Part shown: in pieces, positions 52,492 to 62,507 of the stretch | Layout: every line of letters begins with the position of its first letter | Position numbering within the stretch: position 1 is the first letter of the stretch | Assembly (NCBI GenBank): GCA_016200225.1 | Contig: JACQFD010000001.1 | Span: 62,001-126,000, forward strand | Reading direction: 5' to 3' | Source: Planctomycetota bacterium | GTDB taxonomy: Bacteria > Planctomycetota > UBA1135 > JACQFD01 | Length of the DNA: 64,000 nt | Notes under the pieces: generated by a model | Databases searched by the model: none | What the model saw: only the letters and a program-made list of their open reading frames with translations | What the model was told of the DNA's origin: nothing | Translations under genes and position numbers: made by a program

Positions 52492-55120
52492 CATCGAGGA
52501 TTTTTGATGTCTGCATGTCGAGCATCCAGCATTGGATGGAAAATGTAGCGCCCGTCATGCCTCCGTTGTAAACGCCGAATCCTAACATTGTCGAACTCGA
52601 AGGAGCGGCGACGATCGGAGTGTAACCGGATTGGCCCGGCCCCCAGAGCGTTCGATACTCGCGGATGCCGGAGATGTACTGTCCCAGATTATCATAATAA
52701 CCCGCGACATTCGCAAGATTCCGTCCGATCGGCGCGGACGAGTTGGACGCCGAATCATACATTTCAACCATCGGGCCGGACCACTGTGGACCCGACGAGA
52801 CGTCGGCGAACGCGAGGCCGTTCGAGAGAATTGTATAATTAAGGAAGTCCGGCAGGTCGATTCCGAGCCACAATGCCAGCGTGGAATCGTTGGGATTCAG
52901 CGCCGCGCCCGTGCCGGGGGGAGAACCGAATAGAAATAATAAATCGTCGATGAATTGTTGGAGCGACATGGCGTGGACGGTTACGGGCCCCGAATACCAA
53001 TTCTCGGGAAGAGGATCGGTCGCGCCCGGCGAGCCGAGGTCGGATGATAATTGTACCATCGGGGCGCACCAGACGCTCGACACCCCTCCGGAATCGAAAG
53101 TCCCGAGTCTGGAATTACAATTAAACGAAACGGCGTCGCCCGGATTAATATAAATCGACGCGCGCCCGTCCTCGAATTGAATCGTATACGGCGACGGGGG
53201 GGAGCCGCCGCCCAGTATTTGTTCATTCGATGCCATCACGCGGGCGTTCTTGACGGCCTGAATCATCGATTGATCGAACAGCCACGTTACTACGAATTCT
53301 CCCGAGACGGGCTGGCCCTGATATGTAAAAGTCGGGAGAATGTAATGCTGACCGGACGGCGTCGTGGCTCCGGAATAACTAATAGAATCCGCGCCGGTCC
53401 CCGTGGGTTCGTTCGCCGTGCTCACCAGGAGGATGCCGTTGCCGTCGCCGTATTGTTTATCATAATCCTTCCATACGAACGAAAGCCCGCGTCCCAGCGA
53501 CTTCACCGGAGCGGAATTCCCCGGTCCGAAATCATAACATAAACGATAGGCAGCGCCGTAGCCGAGTCCGCCCTGGACGGAATTCGGAGTCGAGGGAAAT
53601 GTAGCAAAAAGTTCGGCTCCGGGTACGCGCCTCGCCAAATTATTTGGGTTCGGCGCGGCGTCGCGAATTTCAATATTTGGAGAATCGAACGCCGGAGCGG
53701 AGATATTAAATGTACCCACTTCGAATTCGACGCCTCGGAATCTCAGATACGGCCCGCCATTGTTACATTCAAAGTAAGCGGTCAGTTCGGGCGGCAGAAC
53801 CGCCCACATGCTGTTTCCGCCGGTGCCCGCGGGAAAACCCGTTCCGACCGGCCACGCAAATGTGCCAAATCCCATCGAGCTCCAGATGCCCGTGGCGCTC
53901 CCGGTGGCAATATTATAAATATTCGGATCCGGAATGCACGGCGGAATCTTTGCGGGCGCCTCGCATTCCGAAAACGTGCATCCGACGATGGCTTTCCAGC
54001 CGGGCGTATTCGGTCCGCCGGGCGGCGGAAAATTAGTATTCCCGAGCGCCGTCGTGATGACGCCCGCCTCGGGCGCGGGAAGCGGCCCCATATATGTTGT
54101 CGAATGATGCTGATCGTCTCCGTTGATAATTTGCCGCGTGTACTTCCACATGAATCCGCCGAGCACGCAGAATTCGTTCGGTCCCATGCCCATCGGATCC
54201 GTAACATTCGTCGCTACGAGATAGGTAGTATAAATAAATTCGACCTTCGTCGCCGACTCGAGAATTTCATAAGGATTCATCGTCGATGTGACGGAATGTC
54301 CTTCTTTCTTAAAATTGGGTTCATCGATGTCCGACGAATCGAACGGTTTGTTGTCGTCGCCCGTGCCGGGCTCGCCGGGGGGCGGCACGACCGTCGGCTG
54401 CGGGTCGATTCCGGGAATCTTACCGATAAATTTGTCGGTCTGCTGGGAAACGCCGTCGGCAAGTTTTTGCGTCAAGACGGTGACCCATTTGAAATCATAC
54501 CAATTGTCGAGGAATGCAAATTCCGGCGCGAGATCGAACACGGCCGTGATGCGATGCCCGTCGGTACCGACGATCGGAATTTTATCGTTATATATTATGA
54601 TATGAATCTTTCCAATGGGCGTGACCGCGGGATCCTCGCCGAGTTTCTTGACGCCGGTCGAGATCGGTATGGAGCCGAGCGGCGCGAACTGCGATTGATC
54701 GGCGGGAGGAATGGTTACTGTTCCGGGTCCGCCCGGACCTCCCGTCGCTCCGTCGATTCCGCTCCAATATACAGATTGAATCGAAAGCGGACCCGCCGTC
54801 GTGCTTACTAATAATTGTACCGTCGATCCGGCGGGAACCGGCGACGCGCCCCAGTCCATGGTTACTGTCGGAGATGACACCTGCTCTGTCGCCGTGGACT
54901 TGGAGGATGACCCGTCGACAATGACGACCGCATCGAGAACTTTAAGATTCCCTCCGCTTCCAGTGAATGTAATATGTAAATCCTTCGCCGGTTTGCCCGT
55001 CGAATTTGTAAACTTAAATCCCTGGGCGTCGCCGGCGCGCGCGACCCCGCCCGATATCGCAAAAAAGAACGTTAATATTAATAAAAACCCGCGCATCGAA
55101 TTCCGGATCTGAGAGCTCAT
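52460..55120 (-). CDS. Large secreted protein of unknown function
   Basis: The ATG at 55120 gives 886 residues with a signal peptide (FLLILTFFFAISGGVARAG). The body is beta-rich, Gly/Pro/Thr-rich and low in Lys, like extracellular planctomycete proteins. Recognisable pieces are a possible Ig-like opening (FKFTNSTGKPAKDLHITFTG) and Cys-containing loops (GCTFSECEAPAKIPPC, AYFECNNGGPYLRF), but no domain family is recognised and no catalytic motif is seen. It ends inside the 3' end of the convergent methyltransferase gene. The frame extends further upstream, but those codons encode an Arg-rich leader and are excluded. Confidence 0.75.
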   Translation of the reverse strand: MSSQIRNSMRGFLLILTFFFAISGGVARAGDAQGFKFTNSTGKPAKDLHITFTGSGGNLKVLDAVVIVDGSSSKSTATEQVSSPTVTMDWGASPVPAGSTVQLLVSTTAGPLSIQSVYWSGIDGATGGPGGPGTVTIPPADQSQFAPLGSIPISTGVKKLGEDPAVTPIGKIHIIIYNDKIPIVGTDGHRITAVFDLAPEFAFLDNWYDFKWVTVLTQKLADGVSQQTDKFIGKIPGIDPQPTVVPPPGEPGTGDDNKPFDSSDIDEPNFKKEGHSVTSTMNPYEILESATKVEFIYTTYLVATNVTDPMGMGPNEFCVLGGFMWKYTRQIINGDDQHHSTTYMGPLPAPEAGVITTALGNTNFPPPGGPNTPGWKAIVGCTFSECEAPAKIPPCIPDPNIYNIATGSATGIWSSMGFGTFAWPVGTGFPAGTGGNSMWAVLPPELTAYFECNNGGPYLRFRGVEFEVGTFNISAPAFDSPNIEIRDAAPNPNNLARRVPGAELFATFPSTPNSVQGGLGYGAAYRLCYDFGPGNSAPVKSLGRGLSFVWKDYDKQYGDGNGILLVSTANEPTGTGADSISYSGATTPSGQHYILPTFTYQGQPVSGEFVVTWLFDQSMIQAVKNARVMASNEQILGGGSPPSPYTIQFEDGRASIYINPGDAVSFNCNSRLGTFDSGGVSSVWCAPMVQLSSDLGSPGATDPLPENWYSGPVTVHAMSLQQFIDDLLFLFGSPPGTGAALNPNDSTLALWLGIDLPDFLNYTILSNGLAFADVSSGPQWSGPMVEMYDSASNSSAPIGRNLANVAGYYDNLGQYISGIREYRTLWGPGQSGYTPIVAAPSSSTMLGFGVYNGGMTGATFSIQCWMLDMQTSKILDVTNVAVVHLN

Positions 55121-55274
55121 GGTACGACCTCGGCGGGCCGCCGATGGTCCGCATGCGGCTAGGATGGCCGGCTCCCTCCGGCTGTTCCGTTGCAATTTGA
55201 AAAGCGCGTCCCTGCCAGGAGGAATTCGAGCGTGCGGCGGAGGTTTCGGACGGACACGCCTCCGCCGGCGCGGT

Positions 55275-56420
55275 TCACGCCGTTGAAGATGCTTGCAATA
55301 CGCGATCGTAAACCTCGAGGGTCGCGCGCGCCGTCCGCTCCCATGTGAACAATTTCGCGCGTTCGAGGCCGCGTTCGATCAGGTTCTTTCGACGCGATTC
55401 GTTTTCATAAATATTATCGAGCGCCGACGCGATCGAATCTTCATTTTCAGGATCGAAATATTCGGCCGCGTCGCCGCCGACCTCCGGCATCGACGAGCGG
55501 TCGGAGGTCGCGAGCGGCGTGCCGCACGCGAACGCCTCCGCCACGGGGAGCCCGAATCCTTCATAAAGACTGGGAAACAGCGAGGCCCGCGCGCCGCAGT
55601 ATAACAACGGCACGTCCTCGTGCGCCACGTAACCGAGAAATCGCACGCTGTTTTCGATTCGCAGACGCTTACATTCGGCGGCGACGCGATCATACACTTC
55701 GCCGCGCGTGTTTCCGCCTAATAATAATAAACCGTCGCGCGCGGCGCGCGTACGCGCGAAGGCGCGCACGAGGCCCTCCGTGTTCTTGCGCGGATACATG
55801 GCCGAAAAACTAATAAAATACGGCCGGTCGATTTTTAGCTTGTCGAGGCATTTCGCGACGACGCCCGGATCGTGCACGCGGAATCGGTCGTGATTGAGTC
55901 CGAGCCAGACGGTGTGGATCCGATCGGCGTCGAATGCGAACGACGACAGGATTCTTTGTTTAATAAAATCCGAATCTGTAATGATCGCGTCGACGCGTTT
56001 CACCGTTTCGCGGATGAGCCGCGTGCGCTTCGCGATCCATCGCTCCGTGTTCGGGACGTACCAGCCCTCCATCGGTATCAAATCGTGAAGTGTAATGATC
56101 TTTTTCTTAAGTCCGCGCGGCGTCCGCAGCACGCTGCCCTGCGGCCCGAGTACGCGAAGCGAGCCCGTCGAATGAAACAAATCGATCGGCCCGGCGAATA
56201 ACTGATAAAACGGAGGAATCAATCTTTTATAGCGAACGCGGCTCCAGCCGCGATTGGTTACAATGCTCCGTTCCTTGAATTTGTCGGGACGGATTCCAAG
56301 TGTAAATTCGTGCGCCGGCCGCAGTTTTTCGAATTGATCGATCAGCTCGAGAATATAATAAGCAATTCCCGATGGATCGGCGCGAATCGCCGGCGTGATG
56401 TCGATTGTAATTCTGGCCAA
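55275..56420 (-). CDS. Family 4 glycosyltransferase
   Basis: 381 residues. It starts MARITIDITPAIRADPSGIAYYILELI, with the donor-site half YFISFSAMYPRKNTEGLVRAFA and the E-x7-E block EGFGLPVAEAFACGTPLATSD. An Arg-Lys pair in YPRKN is the usual phosphate-binding element. It is a retaining GT4 enzyme; the acceptor is unknown. It starts 25 bases after the stop of the phosphodiesterase-like membrane protein, so the two probably form an operon for envelope glycan synthesis or modification. Confidence 0.92.
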   Translation of the reverse strand: MARITIDITPAIRADPSGIAYYILELIDQFEKLRPAHEFTLGIRPDKFKERSIVTNRGWSRVRYKRLIPPFYQLFAGPIDLFHSTGSLRVLGPQGSVLRTPRGLKKKIITLHDLIPMEGWYVPNTERWIAKRTRLIRETVKRVDAIITDSDFIKQRILSSFAFDADRIHTVWLGLNHDRFRVHDPGVVAKCLDKLKIDRPYFISFSAMYPRKNTEGLVRAFARTRAARDGLLLLGGNTRGEVYDRVAAECKRLRIENSVRFLGYVAHEDVPLLYCGARASLFPSLYEGFGLPVAEAFACGTPLATSDRSSMPEVGGDAAEYFDPENEDSIASALDNIYENESRRKNLIERGLERAKLFTWERTARATLEVYDRVLQASSTA

Positions 56421-56445
56421 GCGGAATTAATAATAAATAATCGGA

Positions 56446-58320
56446 CTATTTGCGTTTCTGAAGATAACCATTCTGCTCCAGTTGGCGCATCTTTTCATCC
56501 GCGTCAAACATATCAATAATGCCGCGGCCGCCGACGCGCGCCGTCTCCCACGTCGGCAGCGTCCGCTCCGCGCGTTCGAGCGTGAACGCCTCGCGCAGCG
56601 CGCGGCCCGCCATGTCGGCGCCCTTCGGAATTCCCGCGAGATAAAGAATCGTCGGACCGATGTCGAGAACGTGCGGTTTTTCTTTAAATTCAAATCCGTG
56701 TTTCACGGAACCGCCGTAGAACGCTAATATTCCGTCCGGGCCGTTATTATGATTGTACATGCCGCGCGACATGCGTTCGAAGCCGTGATCGGACAATACG
56801 ATCAATACATCTTTGGGCCCGAGGCGTTCCATGAATTTTCCGACGATGCCGTCGGCCCAGACATGAGCTTTCGCGACGGTGTCTTTGTAACGCGCGACGA
56901 GTTTCGGATCCTTGCCGAGTTCGGCGGCCTCCGGCTCGGAATACTCCCAAAAGAAATGTTCGAAATCGTCGGTGAGGCGCGTATAACAAAAAACAATATC
57001 GGGTTTTTTCCCGGCGTCGATTTTCAGCGATGACGCTACATAAAATTCGTCGCGCAGATACGCGCTATGCAAAACCGAAAGCGGCTGTTCTTTGTCGATC
57101 TTCCGGGCATTCTCGAAATCGCTCCATGCCGAGTCGTCCATTTGTATAAAACGCGCGAGTTCGTCTTTTGTAATACTCGACGGTTCGCGGCGAAGCGGCG
57201 CGAGTTCGGCGGCGAGCGGTTCCGGAAACGTCGTGCCGCGCGTGCGATTCTTTAATTTCTCATTTCGGCCCATCAGGCGCCGTACCCATTCGCCGCTCGC
57301 CGCGTCGCTAACGATCCAACCGTTTATATCCTCCGCGGGAAACGTCGCCCACCAGCCGACGACCGAAATCTTGAGTCCGACTTCCGATGCAATATTCCAA
57401 ATAGCCTTCGACGTTCGCAGGTTCGAAGTCACCAGGGAAACTGCATACAGATCGAACAACGATAACATTGCCCTCAACGGCCGGTTTTGTAATTCCAAAG
57501 AATACGTCGGCAAAAACTTCGTGCTCCGAACGATAAAGTCGCCGATTCCGTGCTCGATCGGGAGCCGCCCCGTCGCGATCGTCGTCCAGATGAGCGGCGA
57601 AGCGGTCGGCACGAACGTTCGCAATCGAGCCGTCGCGCCGTCTTTTCTTAATCTTGCGAAATTGGGTAATTGTCCTTTCGCGATCAATGGATCAATGATG
57701 TCCCACGTCACGCCGTCGACGCCAAGTAACAATACGCGCCCGGCGGTTGCGTCGGGTTTCGGAGGCGATTTCACCGCCTCGACTTTCGGCAGCGCGTCGC
57801 GCGGATCGGACGCGTCGGCGGTGGGGAGGTAAATGGTTACAAGCGACGCCGCGAAAAGTAATATTGCAATTCCGCCGAGCGCCGTGAGCGCGGTCGCGAC
57901 GATTCGCGCGGCGGCGGTGCGCGCGACGAGCCATGCGATCATAACAAATACGGCGCCGCATCCGATGCCGCCAAGCCAGCGCCACTCCGCGTCGAGTTCG
58001 TATTCGCGAATACTATGATAACCGGCTAGGCTGCCGGCGAAAAACGCGGCCGGCAGCGCGTGCGCCACGATGCGATTCGCTGCCGGGGCCGCGAGTTGCA
58101 ATATTAAATATAATAAAAAGCCCGCGGCGGCGCCGACGGCCATCAACGCGAGCGCGGGCGCGCCGCAAAAAACGGCCGGGCTTGTCCAGGGAATTCCCGC
58201 ATCGGCGTTGCGGTATACGAGCAGCGTCCCGAAGGCGATCGCGGTCGCGGCGAACGGCGCGGTCCACGCGGCGACGGCCGCGCGGAGCGTAACTGGAAGG
58301 GCTGGAGCCGCTAACCGCAT
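56446..58320 (-). CDS. Membrane-anchored alkaline-phosphatase-superfamily phosphodiesterase/nucleotide pyrophosphatase
   Basis: 624 residues. The first ~170 residues contain about five membrane helices (FAATAIAFGTLLVYR, LALMAVGAAAGFLLYLILQL, GCGAVFVMIAWLVA, IAILLFAASLVTIYL). The rest is a large exterior domain of the type I phosphodiesterase family: metal motif VLLLGVDGVTWDIIDPL, nucleophile region FVPTASPLIWTTIATGR and the second metal site VLSDHGFERMSRGMYNHNNG. This arrangement resembles enzymes that hydrolyse or transfer phosphate esters at the cell surface. Divergent from the prenyltransferase-repeat gene. Substrate not known. Confidence 0.9.
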   Translation of the reverse strand: MRLAAPALPVTLRAAVAAWTAPFAATAIAFGTLLVYRNADAGIPWTSPAVFCGAPALALMAVGAAAGFLLYLILQLAAPAANRIVAHALPAAFFAGSLAGYHSIREYELDAEWRWLGGIGCGAVFVMIAWLVARTAAARIVATALTALGGIAILLFAASLVTIYLPTADASDPRDALPKVEAVKSPPKPDATAGRVLLLGVDGVTWDIIDPLIAKGQLPNFARLRKDGATARLRTFVPTASPLIWTTIATGRLPIEHGIGDFIVRSTKFLPTYSLELQNRPLRAMLSLFDLYAVSLVTSNLRTSKAIWNIASEVGLKISVVGWWATFPAEDINGWIVSDAASGEWVRRLMGRNEKLKNRTRGTTFPEPLAAELAPLRREPSSITKDELARFIQMDDSAWSDFENARKIDKEQPLSVLHSAYLRDEFYVASSLKIDAGKKPDIVFCYTRLTDDFEHFFWEYSEPEAAELGKDPKLVARYKDTVAKAHVWADGIVGKFMERLGPKDVLIVLSDHGFERMSRGMYNHNNGPDGILAFYGGSVKHGFEFKEKPHVLDIGPTILYLAGIPKGADMAGRALREAFTLERAERTLPTWETARVGGRGIIDMFDADEKMRQLEQNGYLQKRK

Positions 58321-58449
58321 TGAAAAACAATGATAACGGTTCCGCGCGCCCGCCGAATCGCCGACTTTTGGCCGGCGGAGGAGTTTTTCGGAAACCTGCG
58401 CGCGCGTTTCGCGTCAGGAACCGTGCGTTTCCGCGAAACACACCGAACC

Positions 58450-59979
58450 ATGTCCGAGCCGATGCAACAATCAACGAGCTATTATCCTTATCAGCTTTTT
58501 GTCATCGCCGCATCGGTCGGCACATTGGCGCTCGTCGTTTTTGGAATTTGGAATGCCGGCGGCGCGCGGCGGGATTTCGACGGACAAACATTTATGATCG
58601 CGGGATTGCCCGGCGATCATAACGATAAACCGGGCGAAACTTACAAATTCAGCGGCGTCCAGGGCGGAAATATAAAATTAAACGATCCGAAACCCGCCGT
58701 ACTGGATCCGCCCGGCGGCGACGACGCCGCCGGACATGGCGACAGATTTGTAAGAAGCGAGAATCTTAAGAATCGCCAGTATCGAACGGCGCGCTCGAGC
58801 AGCATGACCGAGGACGCGGTCGACGCGGGACTGCGCTGGCTCGCGCGCCATCAGGACGCCGACGGTTCGTGGTCGCCCGAGAATTTTACAAAAAACTGCC
58901 AGGGGGGCACGCCGTGCGAGAACGGAAAGGGTTTCGGTTCCGACGAAAACAGAATCGGCGCGACCGGCCTCGCGCTGCTCGCGTTTTTGGGCGCCGGCCA
59001 CGACCACCGCAGCTTGAAAATATATACGAATAGTTTTACAAATAAAACTGTACGCGTCGGCGAAGTCGTCAAGCGCGGATTGTTATATTTAAAGGAAATG
59101 CAGCTCGAGAACGGATCGCTCGTCGACGCGGCGAATTCGAAGTGGGGATATAATCATAGTCTCGGAGTCATGGCGCTATCCGAAGCGTACGGTCTTTCGC
59201 GCGCGCCGCAGTGGAAAACGCCCGCGCAGCTCGCGGTAAACTATCTGGTGGCGGGACAAAACACTTCGCCCGGCGGCACGGGCCTCTGGGGCTGGCGTTA
59301 CCGCCCGAACTGCGGCGATAATGATATATCAGTTACCGGCTGGGCCGTGATGGCGCTCAAATCAGCCGAAATGTCGGGGTTGCGCGTGCCGCAGGAATCG
59401 TTCGAAGGCGCATTACAATTCTGCGACGAAGTTACAGATAGATCCGCCGGACTCGCCGGCTACATGCGGCGCGAAGACGCCGGAATACAAGTAAAGTCGA
59501 TCGGTAAGAACGAGGGTTTCGCGAATCATCCGTCGCTCGCCGCCGTCGGGATGTGCGTGCGAACGTTCATCCGGCACAATATTGACGATCCGACTCTCGA
59601 AACGTCGGCAAAACAGTTGGTCCGCGATCTGCCGCTTTGGGACAAGACGCGGAAAATGAACGATTACTATTATTGGTATTACGCGACGCTCGCGCTCAAT
59701 CAGTTCGACGGCGCCGACAGCCCGCGCGCGGGAAAAGGCAGCTATTGGAACGAATGGAATGCGGCGCTGCAGCGGACGCTCGTCGAAAATCAAATTAACA
59801 ATTCAAAAATTTGCAGCCACGGTTCGTGGGACGGCGACGACCGGTGGAGCATCGACGGCGGCGGCCGCGTCTACGCCACCGCGATCAATACGCTCAATTT
59901 CGAAGTTTATTACCGATACGCGAATACGTTCGGCGCGGCGAGGAAACCTCCCGCGCCGAATCGATTGAATAATAAATAA
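58450..59979 (+). CDS. Prenyltransferase/squalene-oxidase-repeat protein with signal anchor
   Basis: The ATG at 58450 is preferred over 58330, since it gives a short N-terminus and then one membrane segment (LFVIAASVGTLALVVFGIW). It has 509 residues. The rest is an alpha/alpha toroid with QW-like repeats: DAGLRWLARHQDADGSWSPE, GLALLAFLGAGHDHRS, VAGQNTSPGGTGLWGWRY and TGWAVMALKSAEMSG. Related planctomycete proteins have this fold without the full catalytic DxDD set of squalene cyclases, which is not visible here either. It is therefore probably a non-catalytic or novel toroid outside the membrane. The gene is divergent from the phosphodiesterase gene. Confidence 0.85.
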   Translation: MSEPMQQSTSYYPYQLFVIAASVGTLALVVFGIWNAGGARRDFDGQTFMIAGLPGDHNDKPGETYKFSGVQGGNIKLNDPKPAVLDPPGGDDAAGHGDRFVRSENLKNRQYRTARSSSMTEDAVDAGLRWLARHQDADGSWSPENFTKNCQGGTPCENGKGFGSDENRIGATGLALLAFLGAGHDHRSLKIYTNSFTNKTVRVGEVVKRGLLYLKEMQLENGSLVDAANSKWGYNHSLGVMALSEAYGLSRAPQWKTPAQLAVNYLVAGQNTSPGGTGLWGWRYRPNCGDNDISVTGWAVMALKSAEMSGLRVPQESFEGALQFCDEVTDRSAGLAGYMRREDAGIQVKSIGKNEGFANHPSLAAVGMCVRTFIRHNIDDPTLETSAKQLVRDLPLWDKTRKMNDYYYWYYATLALNQFDGADSPRAGKGSYWNEWNAALQRTLVENQINNSKICSHGSWDGDDRWSIDGGGRVYATAINTLNFEVYYRYANTFGAARKPPAPNRLNNK

Positions 59980-59997
59980 AACAAAAGGCGCGAAAAT

Positions 59998-60234
59998 TTA
60001 CAATTTCGGTTTCGGCGGCGGCAGCTGGTGCGCTTCGCATTTCGACGCGAATCCCGATGAACGGTGGGCGCCGTCGCAAAACGGTTTGTTCGCGGAGGCG
60101 CCGCAGCGGCAGAGCGCGATGGCGTCGCGGCCGTTCAGATCATATGTATTTCCGGCGGCGTCTTTGATAATGAAGGGCGCGCCGCCGAGCTTGATCGGGC
60201 CGTTGTCGAAGACTTGGATTTCGAGTTGTGACAT
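59998..60234 (-). CDS. CDGSH-type iron-sulfur protein
   Basis: 78 residues. The [2Fe-2S] motif CRCGASANKPFCDGAH supplies Cys42, Cys44, Cys53 and His57, exactly the mitoNEET-type 3Cys-1His cluster. The lead-in GGAPFIIKDAAGNTYDLNGRDAIA is the usual small-domain beta sheet. It probably acts in redox or Fe-S transfer in the cytoplasm. It begins 12 bases after the FkbM gene's stop on the same strand and may be co-transcribed with it. Confidence 0.95.
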   Translation of the reverse strand: MSQLEIQVFDNGPIKLGGAPFIIKDAAGNTYDLNGRDAIALCRCGASANKPFCDGAHRSSGFASKCEAHQLPPPKPKL

Positions 60235-60246
60235 GTTTTAGTAATT

Positions 60247-61152
60247 TTAAGAATGAGTTAACAAAACGTTTTCGTACGCGCCCTCGAAGCCGATCTCGTC
60301 GAAGACCGTGTCGAAGATCGACGTCGGATATTTGACAAAGTGTTTCTTCTTGCGCTGGCCGCGCAACATCCAGTAATGCGGCCACGTCGATCGGATAATA
60401 TCACAAAATTCCTCGCGCGTCATCCCCGCGCGTCGGATGCCATACGGCCAGATTTCGGTGGCGACGGGAATCGGCGATGCAAAGATTCCTCGGCCGCCGC
60501 GATAAACGAATCCTTCGAAGCCCTGCACGTCCATCCAGACGAGCGCGAGCGAATCGCGAAAAGCGCCGGGCAGCGATTGTAACAATGCGTCGAGCGTCAC
60601 CGTCTCCACTTCGATCACGCGGCGCCCTTTCTCTTGATACAAATCGGCTTTGTCCGCGCCAGCGCCGGCGACGCGAACGCGGTGGTCGCCGAAATTGCTT
60701 TCGGATAATTCAAATTCGAGTTTTCCGGCGCGGTCGGACAGCGCGTATTGTAAACAAAGTGAGCGCTCGCCGAAGCCGTTTTGTTGCATATTGCGCTTTA
60801 ACAGATCGAAATTCCGCGGATCCGGCTCGACGGCGACGGCGCGTTCGAATTCGTGATTATATAAAAAGCCGACCGACGAAACGCCCATGTTCGCGCCGAT
60901 GTCGAGCACCGTGCCGCGCCCTTTTTCGGGCAGAAGTCCGCACGCGCGCAGGTGCGCCGTCGTTTGCAACATCAGATCGATTTCGTACTCTCGTTTACAA
61001 TAAAGCGATTTGGCGATATAACGATCGCGCGTGTCGACGGTCAGTTTTCCGTGCCGCGTGTCGACCGTCACCGAACGTAAACATTTCCGCGCGATTTTCC
61101 ATCGCAATGACCGGAGATTGTGAGCCAGTTTTCCCGATGTATGCGATCCCAA
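60247..61152 (-). CDS. FkbM family methyltransferase
   Basis: 301 residues. The SAM-binding core VLDIGANMGVSSVGFLY, then AVAVEPDPRNFDLLKRNM and LVWMDVQGFEGFVYRG, are the three diagnostic FkbM elements. Members methylate sugars or other hydroxyl groups; the target here is unknown. The N-terminal ~90 residues (KIARKCLRSVTVDTRHGKLTVDTRD) form the usual beta extension. It starts 17 bases after the aminotransferase stop codon, so the two probably share a transcript. Confidence 0.92.
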   Translation of the reverse strand: MGSHTSGKLAHNLRSLRWKIARKCLRSVTVDTRHGKLTVDTRDRYIAKSLYCKREYEIDLMLQTTAHLRACGLLPEKGRGTVLDIGANMGVSSVGFLYNHEFERAVAVEPDPRNFDLLKRNMQQNGFGERSLCLQYALSDRAGKLEFELSESNFGDHRVRVAGAGADKADLYQEKGRRVIEVETVTLDALLQSLPGAFRDSLALVWMDVQGFEGFVYRGGRGIFASPIPVATEIWPYGIRRAGMTREEFCDIIRSTWPHYWMLRGQRKKKHFVKYPTSIFDTVFDEIGFEGAYENVLLTHS

Positions 61153-61169
61153 CTCGGCGGCTCCGATAA

Positions 61170-62369
61170 TTATGATTCGAGTTCGTTAAAAAACACGGCG
61201 ATTCGATCGATCGCCTTTTGTAAATTTTCCCGGCTCGTGGCGTAGCTCATCCTTAGGAATCCGGGGGCCCCGAACGCGCTGCCCGGAACCATCGCGACGC
61301 GGCCCCGTTCGAGCAGCGCCGCCGCCAGTTGCTGATCGTCCTCGAACTTATAATCGCCGAATCGTTTATTTAAATAATTCTTCGCGTTCATCATCAGATA
61401 GAACGCACCTTTCGGCTCCGGAATATCGACATTCTTTCCGAGCGCGCGGCGCAGACCGTTTACAAGCAATGTCCGCCTCGCTTCGAATTCGCGGACCATG
61501 CATTTTTGTTTTTCGGGATCGGCTTCGAGCGCGCGAATCGCGGCCCATTGCGTGGGAGTATTTACATTGCTGGTCATCTGCCCTTGAATTGTAGCAGCCG
61601 CCTCCGCGACTTCGCCCGGCGCCGCGAGATAACCGAGCCGCCAGCCCGTCATCGCGTACGATTTGGATAATCCGCTCGCGACCATCGTGCGCGCGAGCCC
61701 TTCGCCGCCGATCGACGCCGGCGAAATATGTTTCATTCCGTCGTAAACGAGCATTTCATATATTTCGTCGGAGAGAATCCAAAGATTCCGTTCCGCGGCG
61801 ATTCTTACAATTTTCTCGAGAATCGTTTTTGAATAAACCGCGCCGGTCGGATTGTTCGGCGTGTTCATGATCAATCCGCGCGTTTTATTTGTAATTGCGC
61901 GTTCAAACGCCGTCGCGTCGGGCTCGAACGTCGTTGAATTTACAGATACGGCCACCTGCCTGCCGCCCGCGAGCGCGATCATGTCCGGGTAACTGACCCA
62001 GTAGGGCGAAAATACAATAACTTCATCGCCGGGATCGACGAGCGTCTGCAGCGCGTTGTAGAGCGCCTGTTTCGCGCCATTTGTAACTAAAATGTTGCAG
62101 GCCTCGACGGCGATACCGTGCGTTTTGCATAAATGTCCGGCGATGGCGGCGCGCAATTCGGGGATTCCGGCGACGGCCGTGTACTTGGTTTTCCCGGCGA
62201 GCGCCGCCGCGTGCGCCGCCTCGATCACTTCGATCGGCGTATCGAAATCAGGTTCGCCCGCGCCAAGACTGATAACGTCGCCGCCGGCGCGAATGAGGTC
62301 TTTGACGCGCGCGTCGAGGGCGAGTGTGGGCGACGGCCGGAGGGTGCGGGCGCGCGTTGAGAGTTTCAT
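61170..62369 (-). CDS. Class I/II pyridoxal-phosphate aminotransferase (aspartate aminotransferase-like)
   Basis: The ATG at 62369 gives 399 residues, the normal length for the family, whereas the frame opening at 62612 adds an Arg-rich leader. Diagnostic parts: GAGEPDFDTP, TNGAKQALYNAL (phosphate site), MNTPNNPTGAVYS, and the Schiff-base lysine Lys236 in SGLSKSYAMTGWRLGY. This is the subgroup Igamma aspartate/prephenate aminotransferase pattern. It transfers an amino group between amino and oxo acids in the cytoplasm. The gene is divergent from the last gene of the window, 138 bases away. Confidence 0.93.
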   Translation of the reverse strand: MKLSTRARTLRPSPTLALDARVKDLIRAGGDVISLGAGEPDFDTPIEVIEAAHAAALAGKTKYTAVAGIPELRAAIAGHLCKTHGIAVEACNILVTNGAKQALYNALQTLVDPGDEVIVFSPYWVSYPDMIALAGGRQVAVSVNSTTFEPDATAFERAITNKTRGLIMNTPNNPTGAVYSKTILEKIVRIAAERNLWILSDEIYEMLVYDGMKHISPASIGGEGLARTMVASGLSKSYAMTGWRLGYLAAPGEVAEAAATIQGQMTSNVNTPTQWAAIRALEADPEKQKCMVREFEARRTLLVNGLRRALGKNVDIPEPKGAFYLMMNAKNYLNKRFGDYKFEDDQQLAAALLERGRVAMVPGSAFGAPGFLRMSYATSRENLQKAIDRIAVFFNELES

Positions 62370-62507
62370 CGACGGGATATCGGCGGTTGAAACGAGCAAG
62401 CATACCGTTTCGCGGGACTGCGAGCGACGCGGCGCCGTCGATGGACGGCGGACGCGCGTGCGGCTCCTTCCCCTGTCGCCGCGCGCTTCGTAGCTTCCGT
62501 CACCCCT

